From DATLLN01 sp963809205 (GTDB lineage Bacteria > Actinomycetota > Thermoleophilia > Gaiellales > JAICJC01), in contig CAWEIS010000002.1 of the NCBI GenBank assembly GCA_963809205.1, positions 124,001 through 188,000 of the forward strand: a stretch of DNA of 64,000 bases. The letters are read 5' to 3'. Made by a program: the position numbers and the translations under genes. This document shows, in pieces, positions 7,238 through 19,621 of this stretch (position 1 is the stretch's first letter; each line of letters starts with the position of its first letter). A model generated the notes under the pieces. The model worked only from the letters and a program-made list of their open reading frames with translations, did no database searches and was not told the DNA's origin.

Positions 7238-7276
7238 ATGGTCCCTGCCACGACGACCCTGCCCGCGCGCCGATGA
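7238..7276 (+). CDS. 12-residue pyr leader peptide
   Basis: ATG 7238 opens a short frame encoding MVPATTTLPARR and ending in TGA at 7274-7276, overlapping the pyrR ATG (ATGA). A strong AAAGGAG lies nine bases upstream, whereas pyrR has no Shine-Dalgarno of its own. Translation of the mini-ORF would therefore bring ribosomes to pyrR, so pyrR translation should depend on the leader and on the PyrR site that overlaps its ribosome-binding site. The peptide sequence has no obvious regulatory codon run. Confidence 0.55.
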   Translation: MVPATTTLPARR

Positions 7277-7827
7277 GTGCGCCCGTCGCATCCGGTCGCG
7301 TCATCCTCGACGAGGATCAGCTGGGCCGCACGCTGCGCCGCGTCGCCCACGAGATCGTCGAGAAGCACGCCGACCTCGACCAGCTGGCGCTGGTCGGCAT
7401 CTACACCCGGGGCGCGGTGCTGGCCGAGCGCCTGCGCGACCTGATCGAGCAGTTCACCGGGCGGTCGGTGCCCACCGGCGCGCTCGACATCTCGTTCTAC
7501 CGCGACGACGTTCGCATCCACCCGCAGCCGGTGGTCAAGGCCACGCGGCTCGACTTCCCGATCGACGGCCGGTCGGTGGTGCTGGTGGACGACGTCCTGT
7601 TCACCGGCCGCACCATCCGAGCGGCCATCGAGGCGCTCTTCGACTACGGGCGGCCGGAGCGGGTGCAGCTGGCCGTGCTGGTCGACCGCGGCCACCGCGA
7701 GCTGCCGATCCGCCCCGACTACGTCGGCAAGAACGTCCCCACGGCGCGCAGCGAGCGCGTCAACGTCAACCTGGAGGAGGCGGACGAGGTCGATCGCGTC
7801 CTGCTGCTCGACAGGGGAGAGGAGTAG
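7273..7827 (+). CDS. pyrR: Bifunctional pyr operon RNA-binding regulator / uracil phosphoribosyltransferase PyrR
   Basis: The 184-residue protein has the PRPP-binding signature VVLVDDVLFTGRTIRAAIEAL (about residues 97-117, quoted in part) and the PyrR-typical GIYTRGAVLAERL and DISFYRDD segments, with normal length. PyrR binds leader RNA of the pyr operon when UMP is high and has weak uracil phosphoribosyltransferase activity. It is the first full gene of the operon and is coupled by ATGA to the leader peptide; pyrB starts two bases after it. Confidence 0.92.
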   Translation: MSAPVASGRVILDEDQLGRTLRRVAHEIVEKHADLDQLALVGIYTRGAVLAERLRDLIEQFTGRSVPTGALDISFYRDDVRIHPQPVVKATRLDFPIDGRSVVLVDDVLFTGRTIRAAIEALFDYGRPERVQLAVLVDRGHRELPIRPDYVGKNVPTARSERVNVNLEEADEVDRVLLLDRGEE

Positions 7828-7828
7828 C

Positions 7829-8821
7829 GTGGATCCCCAGCCCCCGATCACCACGCAGCGCCGCCGCCACCTGATCTCGATCGCCGACCTCGACCGGGCC
7901 GCCGTGGAGCGGATCATGGAGACGGCGGCCGGATTCGAGTCGGTGATGCAGCGGGACGTCAAGAAGGTGCCGACGCTCCGCGGGCGCACCGTCATGAACG
8001 TCTTCTTCGAGTCCTCAACCCGCACGTCGAGCTCCTTCGAGCTGGCCGCCAAGCGGCTGTCGGCCGACACGATGAGCCTCAAGGCTTCCGGCTCGAGCGT
8101 CGACAAGGGCGAGTCGCTGAAGGACACGATCCTTACGCTGTCGGCCTACGACCCGGACGTGATCGTCATCCGCCACTCGCAGATCGGCGCTCCCACGCTG
8201 GTCACGCGGTACACCGACGCCCACGTCGTCAACGCCGGCGACGGCAAGCACCAGCATCCGACGCAGAGCCTGCTCGACCTCTACACGATGCGCAGCGAGC
8301 TGGGCCGCATCGAGGGCCTGCACGTCGCCATCGTCGGCGACGTCGCGCACTCCCGGGTCGCCCGCTCGAACATCCAGGCGCTGACGCTGATGGGCGCCCA
8401 CGTCACGCTGGTCGGCCCGCCGCCGCTGATCCCCCGCGGGATCGCCGCGATGGGCGTCGAGGTGTCGCACGACATCAACGCGATCGAGACGGCCGACGTC
8501 ATCTACGTCCTGCGGATGCAGCGCGAGCGGATGCTGGAGGGCGCCAACTACGTGCCCTCGCTGCGCGAGTACACCGCGCTGTGGGGCGTGACGCCGGAGC
8601 GGGTGCGGCCCAGCCAGCTGGTGATGCACCCGGGGCCGATGAACCGCGGTGTCGAGATCGCGCCCGAGGTCGCCGACGCGCCTAACGCGCTGATCGTCGA
8701 GCAGGTGCGAAGCGGGCTGGTGGTGCGGATGGCGGTGCTCTACGACCTGCTCAACGAGCCGGCGCCGACGCAGCACGAGGCCGCGCTACGGGTGGTCGCC
8801 ACGGGTCAGGAGGTGGCCTGA
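7829..8821 (+). CDS. pyrB: Aspartate carbamoyltransferase catalytic chain
   Basis: The 330-residue enzyme joins carbamoyl phosphate and aspartate in the second step of UMP synthesis. It contains the carbamoyl-phosphate motif FFESSTRTSSSFE (about residues 60-72), the HPTQSLLDLYT loop and the C-terminal MHPGPMNRGVE that contacts substrates. The start is GTG 7829, preceded by GGAGAGGAG. The stop overlaps the start of pyrC by one base (TGATG). No regulatory chain gene (pyrI) is present, as usual in actinobacteria. Confidence 0.95.
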   Translation: MDPQPPITTQRRRHLISIADLDRAAVERIMETAAGFESVMQRDVKKVPTLRGRTVMNVFFESSTRTSSSFELAAKRLSADTMSLKASGSSVDKGESLKDTILTLSAYDPDVIVIRHSQIGAPTLVTRYTDAHVVNAGDGKHQHPTQSLLDLYTMRSELGRIEGLHVAIVGDVAHSRVARSNIQALTLMGAHVTLVGPPPLIPRGIAAMGVEVSHDINAIETADVIYVLRMQRERMLEGANYVPSLREYTALWGVTPERVRPSQLVMHPGPMNRGVEIAPEVADAPNALIVEQVRSGLVVRMAVLYDLLNEPAPTQHEAALRVVATGQEVA

Positions 8822-10142
8822 TGGAGCGGCTGTTCCGGCGGGACGCGCCGCCCGCCAACCTGGTGATCCGCGGCGCCCGGCTGTTCGACCGGGGCGCCGG
8901 TCTCGAGGGCACGCAGCTGGACGTGCGGATCGCCGACGGCCGGATCGCCGAGATCGGCGACGCGGTCGACAGCGGCGGGGTGGAGGAGATCGACGCCACC
9001 GGGCTGACCATGACGCCCGGCCTGGTCGACCCGCACGTCCACCTGCGCACGCCCGGCGACGAGGACGAGGAGGACATCGCGTCCGGCACCCGGGCCGCGG
9101 CCGCCGGCGGGTTCGTCGCCATCCTGGCGATGCCCAACACCTCGCCGGTGGTCGACTCGGCGACGCTGCTGGGCGGTCTGATCGAGCAGGCGCGCGAGCA
9201 GGCCGCCGTGCCCACCGGGTTCTTCGCCGCCATCACCCGCGGCCAGGAGGGTCGCGAGCTGGTCGACATGGCCGAGCTGGCGGGCCGCGGGGCGGCCGGG
9301 TTCTCGGACGACGGGCGGCCTGTGGAGCGGGCGGCGATGCTCCGCCGCGCGCTCCAGTACTCGACCATCACCGGCCTCAAGCTGACGCTGCACGAGGAGG
9401 AGATGACGCTGGCGGACGGCGGCCAGATGCACGAGGGCGCCGTCTCCGCGGAGCTCGGGCTGGGCGGCCACCCGGGCATCGCCGAGAGCGTGATGGTCGG
9501 CCGCGACCTGCAGATCGCGCGGCACGAGGGAGCGCCGCTGCACCTCTGCCACATCTCCGCGGCGGAGTCGGTCGCCGAGATCCGGCGGGCCAAGGAGCTG
9601 GGCGTCGAGGTGACCGCCGAGGTCAGCCCGCATCACCTGTGCCTGACCGACGAGGCGGTGCGGTCGCTCGACCCCAGCCGCCACAAGATGAACCCGCCGC
9701 TGCGCTCGGCCGCCGACCGGGCCGCGCTGATCGAGGCGATGGCCGACGGCACGCTGGACTGCATCGCCACCGACCACGCCCCGCACCGGCCGCAGGAGAA
9801 GGAGCAGCCGTTCGAGGCCGCGCCGAACGGGGTGATCGGACTGGAGACGGCGTTCCCGGCGGTCTACACACACCTCGTGGCGCCGGGGCTGGTGCCGCTC
9901 TCGACGGTGGTCGAGCGGATGACCAGCGGCCCGGCCAACGCGTTCCGCCTGCCGGTGCCGGAACTGCGGGCCGGCGCGGCCGCCAACCTCGCCCTCTGGA
10001 ACCTGGGAGAGAGCTGGCTGGTGGAGCCGCCCTACGCGTCGCGATCGCGGAACTGCTGGTGCGAAGGGCAGACGCTGCAAGGCGTGTGCACGCTGACGGT
10101 GGCCGGCGGGTCGATCGCCCACCGGCTGGTGGAGGCGGCGCT

Positions 10143-10146
<4 letters not shown>
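8821..10146 (+). CDS. pyrC: Dihydroorotase
   Basis: The 441-residue amidohydrolase cyclises carbamoyl aspartate to dihydroorotate. The metal motif DPHVHLRTPG (about residues 61-70), the region KLTLHEEEMTLADGG, then HLCHISAAESV, EVSPHHLCLTDE and IATDHAPHRP follow in the expected order; the last Asp is the catalytic base. Length and motifs fit class I enzymes. It overlaps pyrB and carA, so it is translationally coupled within the pyr operon. Confidence 0.95.
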
Positions 10147-14401
<4,255 letters not shown>

Positions 14402-14415
<14 letters not shown>

Positions 14416-15118
14416 TCCGGCACGGCGGCTCGTCGTCGACCGGGTCGAGGCGGTGGGCGCGTACACGCTGCTCGTGCTGCGCAACGATGGGGGCGATGTC
14501 GGCCGGCCCGGCCAGTTCTTCATGCTCTCGGCGTGGCCGGAGCCGGCGGACGCCTATCTGCCGCGCGCGCTGTCCGCCGCCTGGGCGGACGAACGCGAGA
14601 TCGCCTTCCTGGTCGACGTCCGCGGCATCGGTACGGGGGCGCTGGTCGACGCCGCCTCGGTCGAGGTGCGCGGGCCGCTGGGCAACGGCTTCGCCATCGC
14701 CGATCGGCCGGCGCAGCTGGTCGGCGGCGGCATCGGCGCGGCGATCCTGCCCTGGCTGGCCCGCGAGCTGCCCCAGCCGCCTCGCGTCCTGCTCGGGTTC
14801 CGCAGCGAGGCACATGCCGTCTGTGCGGCGCTGGTTTCGGACGACCCGACCGTGGTGCTCGATCCGGTGCTGGTCACCGAGCCGCTGGCCCGCCTGCTGC
14901 CGTTCGACGGCGTCGTCTACGCCTGCGGGCCGGATCCGATGCTGCAGGCGGTGGCCGCGCTGTGCGCGGAGCACGACGTCGAGTGCCAGGTGGCGATGGA
15001 GGCGGCGATGGCCTGCGGCTATGGCGCCTGCTACGGCTGCGCGGTGCAGATCGACGGCGTCTGGAAGCGCCTGTGCGTCGAGGGGCCTGTGCTGGAGGCG
15101 GAGAGGATCCTGGCGTGA
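14402..15118 (+). CDS. pyrK: Dihydroorotate dehydrogenase electron-transfer subunit
   Basis: The 238-residue ferredoxin-reductase-like subunit passes electrons from the class 1B dehydrogenase to NAD. It has an FAD-binding part with RPGQFFMLSAW, an NAD-binding glycine loop LVGGGIGAAILPW, YACGPDPMLQAV, and the C-terminal [2Fe-2S] cluster cysteines in AMACGYGACYGCAVQ plus the later Cys in RLCVEGPV. ATG 14402 overlaps the end of carB by 14 bases. It is followed by and overlaps pyrD, its partner. Confidence 0.93.
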
Positions 15119-16056
15119 GCGTCGACCTGCGCACGTCCCTCTGCGGGATCGACCTCGAGCACCCGCTGGTCAACGGCTCGGGAACGCTGGATGCGCTGGT
15201 CGCCGGGACGCTCGGCCTGGCCGCCTTCGTTACCAAGACGGTGACGCTCGACCCGCGCGCCGGCAACCCGCCGGTGCGGATCGGCGAGACCCCGGCTGGG
15301 ATGGTCAACTCGATCGGCCTGGCGAACCCGGGGCTCGACGGCTTCTGGGAGGAGCACCTGCCGCTGCTGACCGAGCTGGGCGTGCCGCTGGTCGTCAGCG
15401 TCGGCGGCTGGTCGCGCGAGCAGTACGCGATCGCCGTCTCCCGGATCGGCGCCGTATCCGGGGTGGCCGCGATCGAGCTCAACGTCTCCTGCCCGAACGT
15501 CGACACGGGGTGCATCTCGATCGGCACCGACGCCGGCGAAACGCGGGCGCTGCTCGAGCGCTGCCGCGCCGAGACCGACGTGCCGCTGCTGGCCAAGCTG
15601 TCGCCCAGCGTCGCCGACGTCAGCGCGATCGCCCTGGCCGCCGCCGAGGGTGGAGCGCACGGGCTGGTGCTGATCAATACCGTGCGTGGGATGGCGATCG
15701 ACCGCGACACGCTGCGGCCGCTGCTGGGCGGCGGCGGGGGCGGGCTGTCCGGCCCGGCGGTCAAGCCGATCGCCCTGCACGCGGTCTACCACTCGTACGC
15801 CGCGACCGGGCTGCCGATCGTCGGCATGGGCGGGGTCGCGTCGGCCCAGGATTGCCTCGAGCTGATGGCCGCCGGGGCCTGTGTCGTCGGATTGGGCACC
15901 GCGTTGTTCCGCGATCCGGCGCTGCCCGGCCGGATCCTCGCCGAACTGCCTGCGCTGCTCGCCGACCACGGCTTCTCGGGGGTCGAGGGTGTCACCGGTG
16001 CTTCACAGAACCTGGACAGTAAGGCTCCACCTGAGCTTGAGCGTTCGGAGCACTGA
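15115..16056 (+). CDS. pyrD: Dihydroorotate dehydrogenase, catalytic subunit (class 1B)
   Basis: The 313-residue TIM-barrel flavoprotein oxidises dihydroorotate to orotate. It contains VTKTVTLDPRAGNPPVRI, the loop MVNSIGLANPGLDGF, ELNVSCPNVDTG with the catalytic Cys expected for class 1 enzymes, LAKLSPSVADV, and the FMN phosphate site GMGGVASAQDCLELMAAGA. GTG 15115 overlaps the pyrK stop. It is the last gene of the pyr operon in this window; pyrF and pyrE do not follow. Confidence 0.95.
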   Translation: MSVDLRTSLCGIDLEHPLVNGSGTLDALVAGTLGLAAFVTKTVTLDPRAGNPPVRIGETPAGMVNSIGLANPGLDGFWEEHLPLLTELGVPLVVSVGGWSREQYAIAVSRIGAVSGVAAIELNVSCPNVDTGCISIGTDAGETRALLERCRAETDVPLLAKLSPSVADVSAIALAAAEGGAHGLVLINTVRGMAIDRDTLRPLLGGGGGGLSGPAVKPIALHAVYHSYAATGLPIVGMGGVASAQDCLELMAAGACVVGLGTALFRDPALPGRILAELPALLADHGFSGVEGVTGASQNLDSKAPPELERSEH

Positions 16057-16085
16057 TTTGGCCTGTTTTGGCGGTTTCCACCCGG

Positions 16086-16113
16086 TTGCGTCACGGCGTA
16101 AGAGTGATATCAT
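16086..16113 (+). promoter_or_regulatory. Promoter of mihF-gmk-rpoZ
   Basis: TTGCGT (16086-16091) and TATCAT (16108-16113) are 16 bases apart and end 11 bases before ATG 16125. The local drop in GC content supports a promoter. Confidence 0.55.
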
Positions 16114-16124
16114 CGCCCGGCGCG

Positions 16125-16448
16125 ATGGCCACGATCCTGTCCAAGACTCCCTCCCGGTCGCTCGACCAGCGACTCGACGCACTCGAGAGGGCGAACGAGA
16201 TCAGGGTCAACCGAGCGAGGCTGAAGCGGGCGTTAAAGTCGGGCGACACCACCTTCGACGAGGTGCTGTTGGATCCCCCGGCGTTCGTGCTGACGGCGAA
16301 GGTGTACGACATGCTACTCGCCGTCCCCCGGCTCGGCCGGGTCCGCGCCTCGAAACTGCTCGCCCAGTGCCGCATCAGCCAGTCGAAGACGATTGGCGGG
16401 CTGTCCGAACGACAGCGCGGCGAACTGGTCGATCTCTTCCGCTCCTGA
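16125..16448 (+). CDS. mihF: Actinobacteria-type integration host factor
   Basis: The 107-residue protein is a DNA-binding nucleoid protein unrelated to HU/IHF of proteobacteria. The helix-two-turn-helix region is recognised as LAVPRLGRVRASKLLAQCRI (about residues 66-85), followed by ISQSKTIGGLSERQRGELVDLF. Its place immediately before gmk and rpoZ is the standard actinobacterial gene order and supports the call. ATG 16125 begins MATILSKTPSRS with a basic N-terminal helix. It has its own promoter after pyrD. Confidence 0.9.
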   Translation: MATILSKTPSRSLDQRLDALERANEIRVNRARLKRALKSGDTTFDEVLLDPPAFVLTAKVYDMLLAVPRLGRVRASKLLAQCRISQSKTIGGLSERQRGELVDLFRS

Positions 16449-16470
16449 CTCTGATACCGCGGCGGTCAGC

Positions 16471-17046
16471 GTGACCGGCCGCCTGTTCGTCATATCCGGC
16501 CCTTCTGGTGTGGGCAAGGGCACCCTGATCTCGCTGGCCCGCGAGCGGCTGGCTGATGTCGTGGTCGCTGTGTCTGCGACGACCCGCCCGCAGCGCGAGG
16601 GGGAGACCGACGGCCGCGAGTACCACTTCCTCGACGCCGCCGAGTTTGAGCGGCTGGTCGGGGAGGGCGCGTTCCTCGAGCATGTAACATTCGCCGGTCA
16701 CCGGTACGGGACGCTGCGTAGCGAGGTCGAGCGGCGGCTGGTGGACGGCGAGAGCGTTGTGCTCGAGATCGACGTCCCCGGCGCGCGGGAGATCAAGCGG
16801 CAACTGCCCGAGGCGGTGTTCGTGTTCATCGCGCCGCCGGACCTGGCGGACCTCGAGGAGCGTCTCGCCGGCCGCGGGGCGAACACCTCCGAGGAGATTC
16901 AGGCCCGGCTCGCGATTGCCCGCGACGAGATCATTGCCGCCGGCGAGTTCGAGCATGTGATCGTGAATGACAACAGAGAGCGGGCAGCTGCGGAGCTGGA
17001 GTCCGTGATGCGGGCCGCCATGGAGAGCGAGGGAGCACCCCGATGA
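16471..17046 (+). CDS. gmk: Guanylate kinase
   Basis: The 191-residue enzyme phosphorylates GMP to GDP. The P-loop ISGPSGVGKGTL (about residues 7-18), the GMP-binding SATTRPQREGETDGREYHFL and the lid region around RLAGRGANTSEEIQARLA are all present. GTG 16471 was chosen because the P-loop strand starts a few residues later and the frame upstream overlaps mihF. The stop overlaps the rpoZ ATG (ATGA). Confidence 0.95.
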   Translation: MTGRLFVISGPSGVGKGTLISLARERLADVVVAVSATTRPQREGETDGREYHFLDAAEFERLVGEGAFLEHVTFAGHRYGTLRSEVERRLVDGESVVLEIDVPGAREIKRQLPEAVFVFIAPPDLADLEERLAGRGANTSEEIQARLAIARDEIIAAGEFEHVIVNDNRERAAAELESVMRAAMESEGAPR

Positions 17047-17285
17047 TCGAACCGAAGATCGACAAACTGCTGGAGCACGTCGACAGCAAATACGGCTTGG
17101 TGATCGCGTCCGCCAAGCGCGCACGCCAGATCAACGACTACCACCACCAGCTCGGCGAGGGCAGCTTCGAGGGCTTCGCGCCGCCGCTGGTCGAGTCCCG
17201 CTCGAAGAACTTCCTGACGATGGCCCTCGAGGAGATCGCCCAGGGCAAGCTCAAGGTCGGCAAGTCCGGCAAGTCCGGGGATTAG
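17043..17285 (+). CDS. rpoZ: RNA polymerase omega subunit
   Basis: The 80-residue subunit helps assemble beta-prime into RNA polymerase. It has the conserved core KYGLVIASAKRARQIND and the SKNFLTMALEEIAQGKL helix. It is coupled to gmk by ATGA, as in most actinobacteria. A GC-rich hairpin follows its stop. Confidence 0.93.
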   Translation: MIEPKIDKLLEHVDSKYGLVIASAKRARQINDYHHQLGEGSFEGFAPPLVESRSKNFLTMALEEIAQGKLKVGKSGKSGD

Positions 17286-17287
17286 CC

Positions 17288-17302
17288 GGCCCCGCTGGGG
17301 CC
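17288..17302 (+). terminator. Hairpin after rpoZ
   Basis: GGCCCC and GGGGCC enclose a three-base loop directly after the rpoZ stop. There is no T-run, so it may be a weak terminator or stabiliser. Confidence 0.4.
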
Positions 17303-17388
17303 TGACCGGCTCGACCGCGCGGCACCTGCTGTGACGGTGGGGGTCTGACCCGATCCGCGCCGAGTTTTCGATTGGGTGACGGGGGCCG

Positions 17389-17394
17389 TACACT
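17389..17394 (+). promoter_or_regulatory. -10 element giving leaderless coaBC mRNA
   Basis: TACACT ends seven bases before ATG 17402, with TTTCGA (17366-17371) 17 bases upstream as a possible -35. The transcription start would fall at or next to the ATG. Confidence 0.55.
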
Positions 17395-17401
17395 TCTAAC
17401 C

Positions 17402-18613
17402 ATGATTCTGGTCGGCGTGTGTGGGGGCGTCGCCGCCTACAAGAGCTGTGAGCTCGTCCGGCTGCTCGTCCGCGCGGGCCGCGACGTGCAGGTCCTGCAG
17501 ACGCCGACCGCCGAGCGGTTCGTCGGGCCGACCACGTTCGCCGCGCTCTCCCGGCGCCCGGTGCGGACCGACTCGGCCGAGCATCTGTTCCCGCATCTGG
17601 AGGCGTCGCGGGACGTCGAGCTGCTGTGCCTCGCCCCGCTGACGGCGACCACGCTCGCCCGGCTCGCACACGGTGAGGCATCCAACGTGCTGCTCGCCAC
17701 GGCCCTCGCCTACCGCGGCCCGGTCGTCGCCGCGCCGGCCATGAACCCACGGATGTGGGCCGCCGACGCCACGCGGGCGAACGCCGAGATGCTGCGCCGC
17801 CGCGGCGTCGAACTGGTCGGCCCGGCCACCGGCGACACCGCCGAGGGTGAGCTCGGCGTCGGCCGGATGGCGGAGCCGGAGGAGATCGCCGGCGCGATCG
17901 AGCGCCGCCTTGCCGTCGCCGGCCAGCTGGCCGGCCGCCGGGTGCTGGTCACCGCCGGCGGTACCCGCGAGCCGCTGGACGCCGTTCGCTACATCGGCAA
18001 TCGCTCGAGCGGCCGGATGGGCGTGGCCGTGGCCGACGCGGCCGCGCGCCGCGGTGCCGACGTCACGCTGCTGCTCTGCGCTGGGGCGGTCGCGCCGGAG
18101 ACGCACGTCAACGTGATCGCCGTCGAGACGGCCGAGCAGCTGCGAGCCGCGACAGTCGAGCATGCGGCGGCGTCCGACGTGGTGGTGATGGCCGCTGCCG
18201 TCGCCGACTACCGCCCGGCGGCCGCCGACGCCGGCAAGCGCACCAAGGACGGGGCCGCCTGGTCGATCGAGCTCGAGCCGACCGCGGACATCCTGGCCGA
18301 GCTGGGCGCCGCCCGCCGCGCGGGGCAGCTGCTGATCGGCTTCGCCGCCGAACACGGGGAGGGCGCCGTCGAGCGCGCGCGGGGCAAGCTCGACCGCAAG
18401 CACGTCGACGCGATCGTCGTCAACGACATCAGCCGCAGCGACATCGGCTTCGACGTCGACGACAACGAAATCGTGATCGTGACGTCAAAGCAGGAAATAC
18501 CAATCTCCCGACGGGCGAAGCGCGCCTGCGCGGAGGCCATCCTGGACTGGCTTGCCACGGCTCGGGAACCGAGCGCGGCCGCCGTCCGTACCACACAAAA
18601 GACAGCCATCTGA
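17402..18613 (+). CDS. coaBC: Bifunctional phosphopantothenoylcysteine decarboxylase / phosphopantothenate-cysteine ligase
   Basis: The 403-residue protein makes 4'-phosphopantetheine for coenzyme A. The N-terminal flavoprotein (CoaC) part has GGVAAYKSCELVR, APLTATTLARLAHG and the PAMNPRMW loop (Asn115). The C-terminal CoaB part has VLVTAGGTREPLDAVRYIGN, RSSGRMG, MAAAVADYRP and VVNDISRSDIGF. Where the decarboxylase normally has the catalytic Cys in an ACGDxGxGRM motif, this protein reads TAEGELGVGRM, with Glu148. The start follows a -10 element by seven bases, so the message is probably leaderless. Confidence 0.9.
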   Translation: MILVGVCGGVAAYKSCELVRLLVRAGRDVQVLQTPTAERFVGPTTFAALSRRPVRTDSAEHLFPHLEASRDVELLCLAPLTATTLARLAHGEASNVLLATALAYRGPVVAAPAMNPRMWAADATRANAEMLRRRGVELVGPATGDTAEGELGVGRMAEPEEIAGAIERRLAVAGQLAGRRVLVTAGGTREPLDAVRYIGNRSSGRMGVAVADAAARRGADVTLLLCAGAVAPETHVNVIAVETAEQLRAATVEHAAASDVVVMAAAVADYRPAAADAGKRTKDGAAWSIELEPTADILAELGAARRAGQLLIGFAAEHGEGAVERARGKLDRKHVDAIVVNDISRSDIGFDVDDNEIVIVTSKQEIPISRRAKRACAEAILDWLATAREPSAAAVRTTQKTAI

Positions 18614-18643
18614 GCAGCTCCCGACCGAGAGGACGTACCCGAG

Positions 18644-19621
18644 GTGGAAGCACACGAAGTCCGTGACCCCGCCGCTGCAGAGGCGATCGCCGCAGCGGCC
18701 CAGACCGCGCGCCGCGTGATCGAGAACGTCGGACGCGTGATCCGCGCCCCCGAACTGCTCCTCGAGCGGTGCCTGCTCGCGCTGCTCTGTGAGGGACACG
18801 TGATCCTGGAGGACTTCCCGGGCGTCGGCAAAACGATGCTGGCGAAGTCGCTCGCCCGGTCGCTCGACTGCGAGTTCGCCCGCATCCAGGCCACACCGGA
18901 CCTGCTGCCCTCGGACATCACTGGCGTCAACGTCTTCAACATGCAGACCAACGAGTTCGAGTTCCGACCGGGACCGGTCTTCGCGAACATGGTGCTGGTC
19001 GACGAGATCAACCGCGCGTCACCGAAGACGCAGTCGGCGCTCCTCGAATGCATGCAGGAGGTGCAGGTCACGATCGACGGCATGACACATCCGCTTGCGC
19101 GGCCGTTCATGGTGATCGCGACCCAGAACCCGATCGAGTACGAGGGCACGTTCCCGCTGCCCGAGGCTCAGCTCGACCGCTTCACGATGCGCCTCCACCT
19201 CGGCTATCCGTCGCCCGCCGACGAGGCCCGGATGCTGACCGAGCACGCCGCCGACGAACCGATCGAGCACCTCGAACCGGTGGCCTCTGCCGGCGAACTC
19301 GAGGAGTCGATCGCGGCGGTCAAGTACGTCTACGTCGAGGAGAGCCTCAACCGCTACGTCGTCTCGGTGCTGCGCCACACGCGCGGCGACGCCCGGCTGG
19401 CGCTGGGCGCCAGCCCGCGCGCGGGCATCTCGCTGCTCCGCGTGGCGAAGGCGAACGCCGTCCTCCGCGGCCGCGAGTACGTGATCCCCGCGGACGTCAA
19501 GGAGGTCGCGGCGGACGTCCTGTCCCATCGCGTGATCCTCGCGGCGGACGCCCGCAGCGGCGGCCTGGACGCCGCCGACGTGATCCGCGAGGCCGTCGAC
19601 CGAACGCCGGTGCCGGTCTAG
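18644..19621 (+). CDS. MoxR-family AAA+ ATPase
   Basis: The 325-residue ATPase has Walker A in EDFPGVGKTMLAKSLAR (about residues 53-69), Walker B in MVLVDEINRASPKTQSALLE, the sensor segment VIATQNPIEYEGTFPLPEAQ and a C-terminal lid with LALGASPRAGISLLR. MoxR proteins act as chaperones that remodel partner proteins, often DUF58 proteins encoded next door, as here. GTG 18644 is preceded by a GAGAGGA element at a somewhat long distance. DUF58 starts directly after the stop. Confidence 0.93.
   Translation: MEAHEVRDPAAAEAIAAAAQTARRVIENVGRVIRAPELLLERCLLALLCEGHVILEDFPGVGKTMLAKSLARSLDCEFARIQATPDLLPSDITGVNVFNMQTNEFEFRPGPVFANMVLVDEINRASPKTQSALLECMQEVQVTIDGMTHPLARPFMVIATQNPIEYEGTFPLPEAQLDRFTMRLHLGYPSPADEARMLTEHAADEPIEHLEPVASAGELEESIAAVKYVYVEESLNRYVVSVLRHTRGDARLALGASPRAGISLLRVAKANAVLRGREYVIPADVKEVAADVLSHRVILAADARSGGLDAADVIREAVDRTPVPV

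Noticed and set aside
5845..8127. Long minus-strand frame across the methyltransferase, TetR and pyrR genes
   Set aside because: It overlaps three well-supported plus-strand genes and has shadow-type composition.
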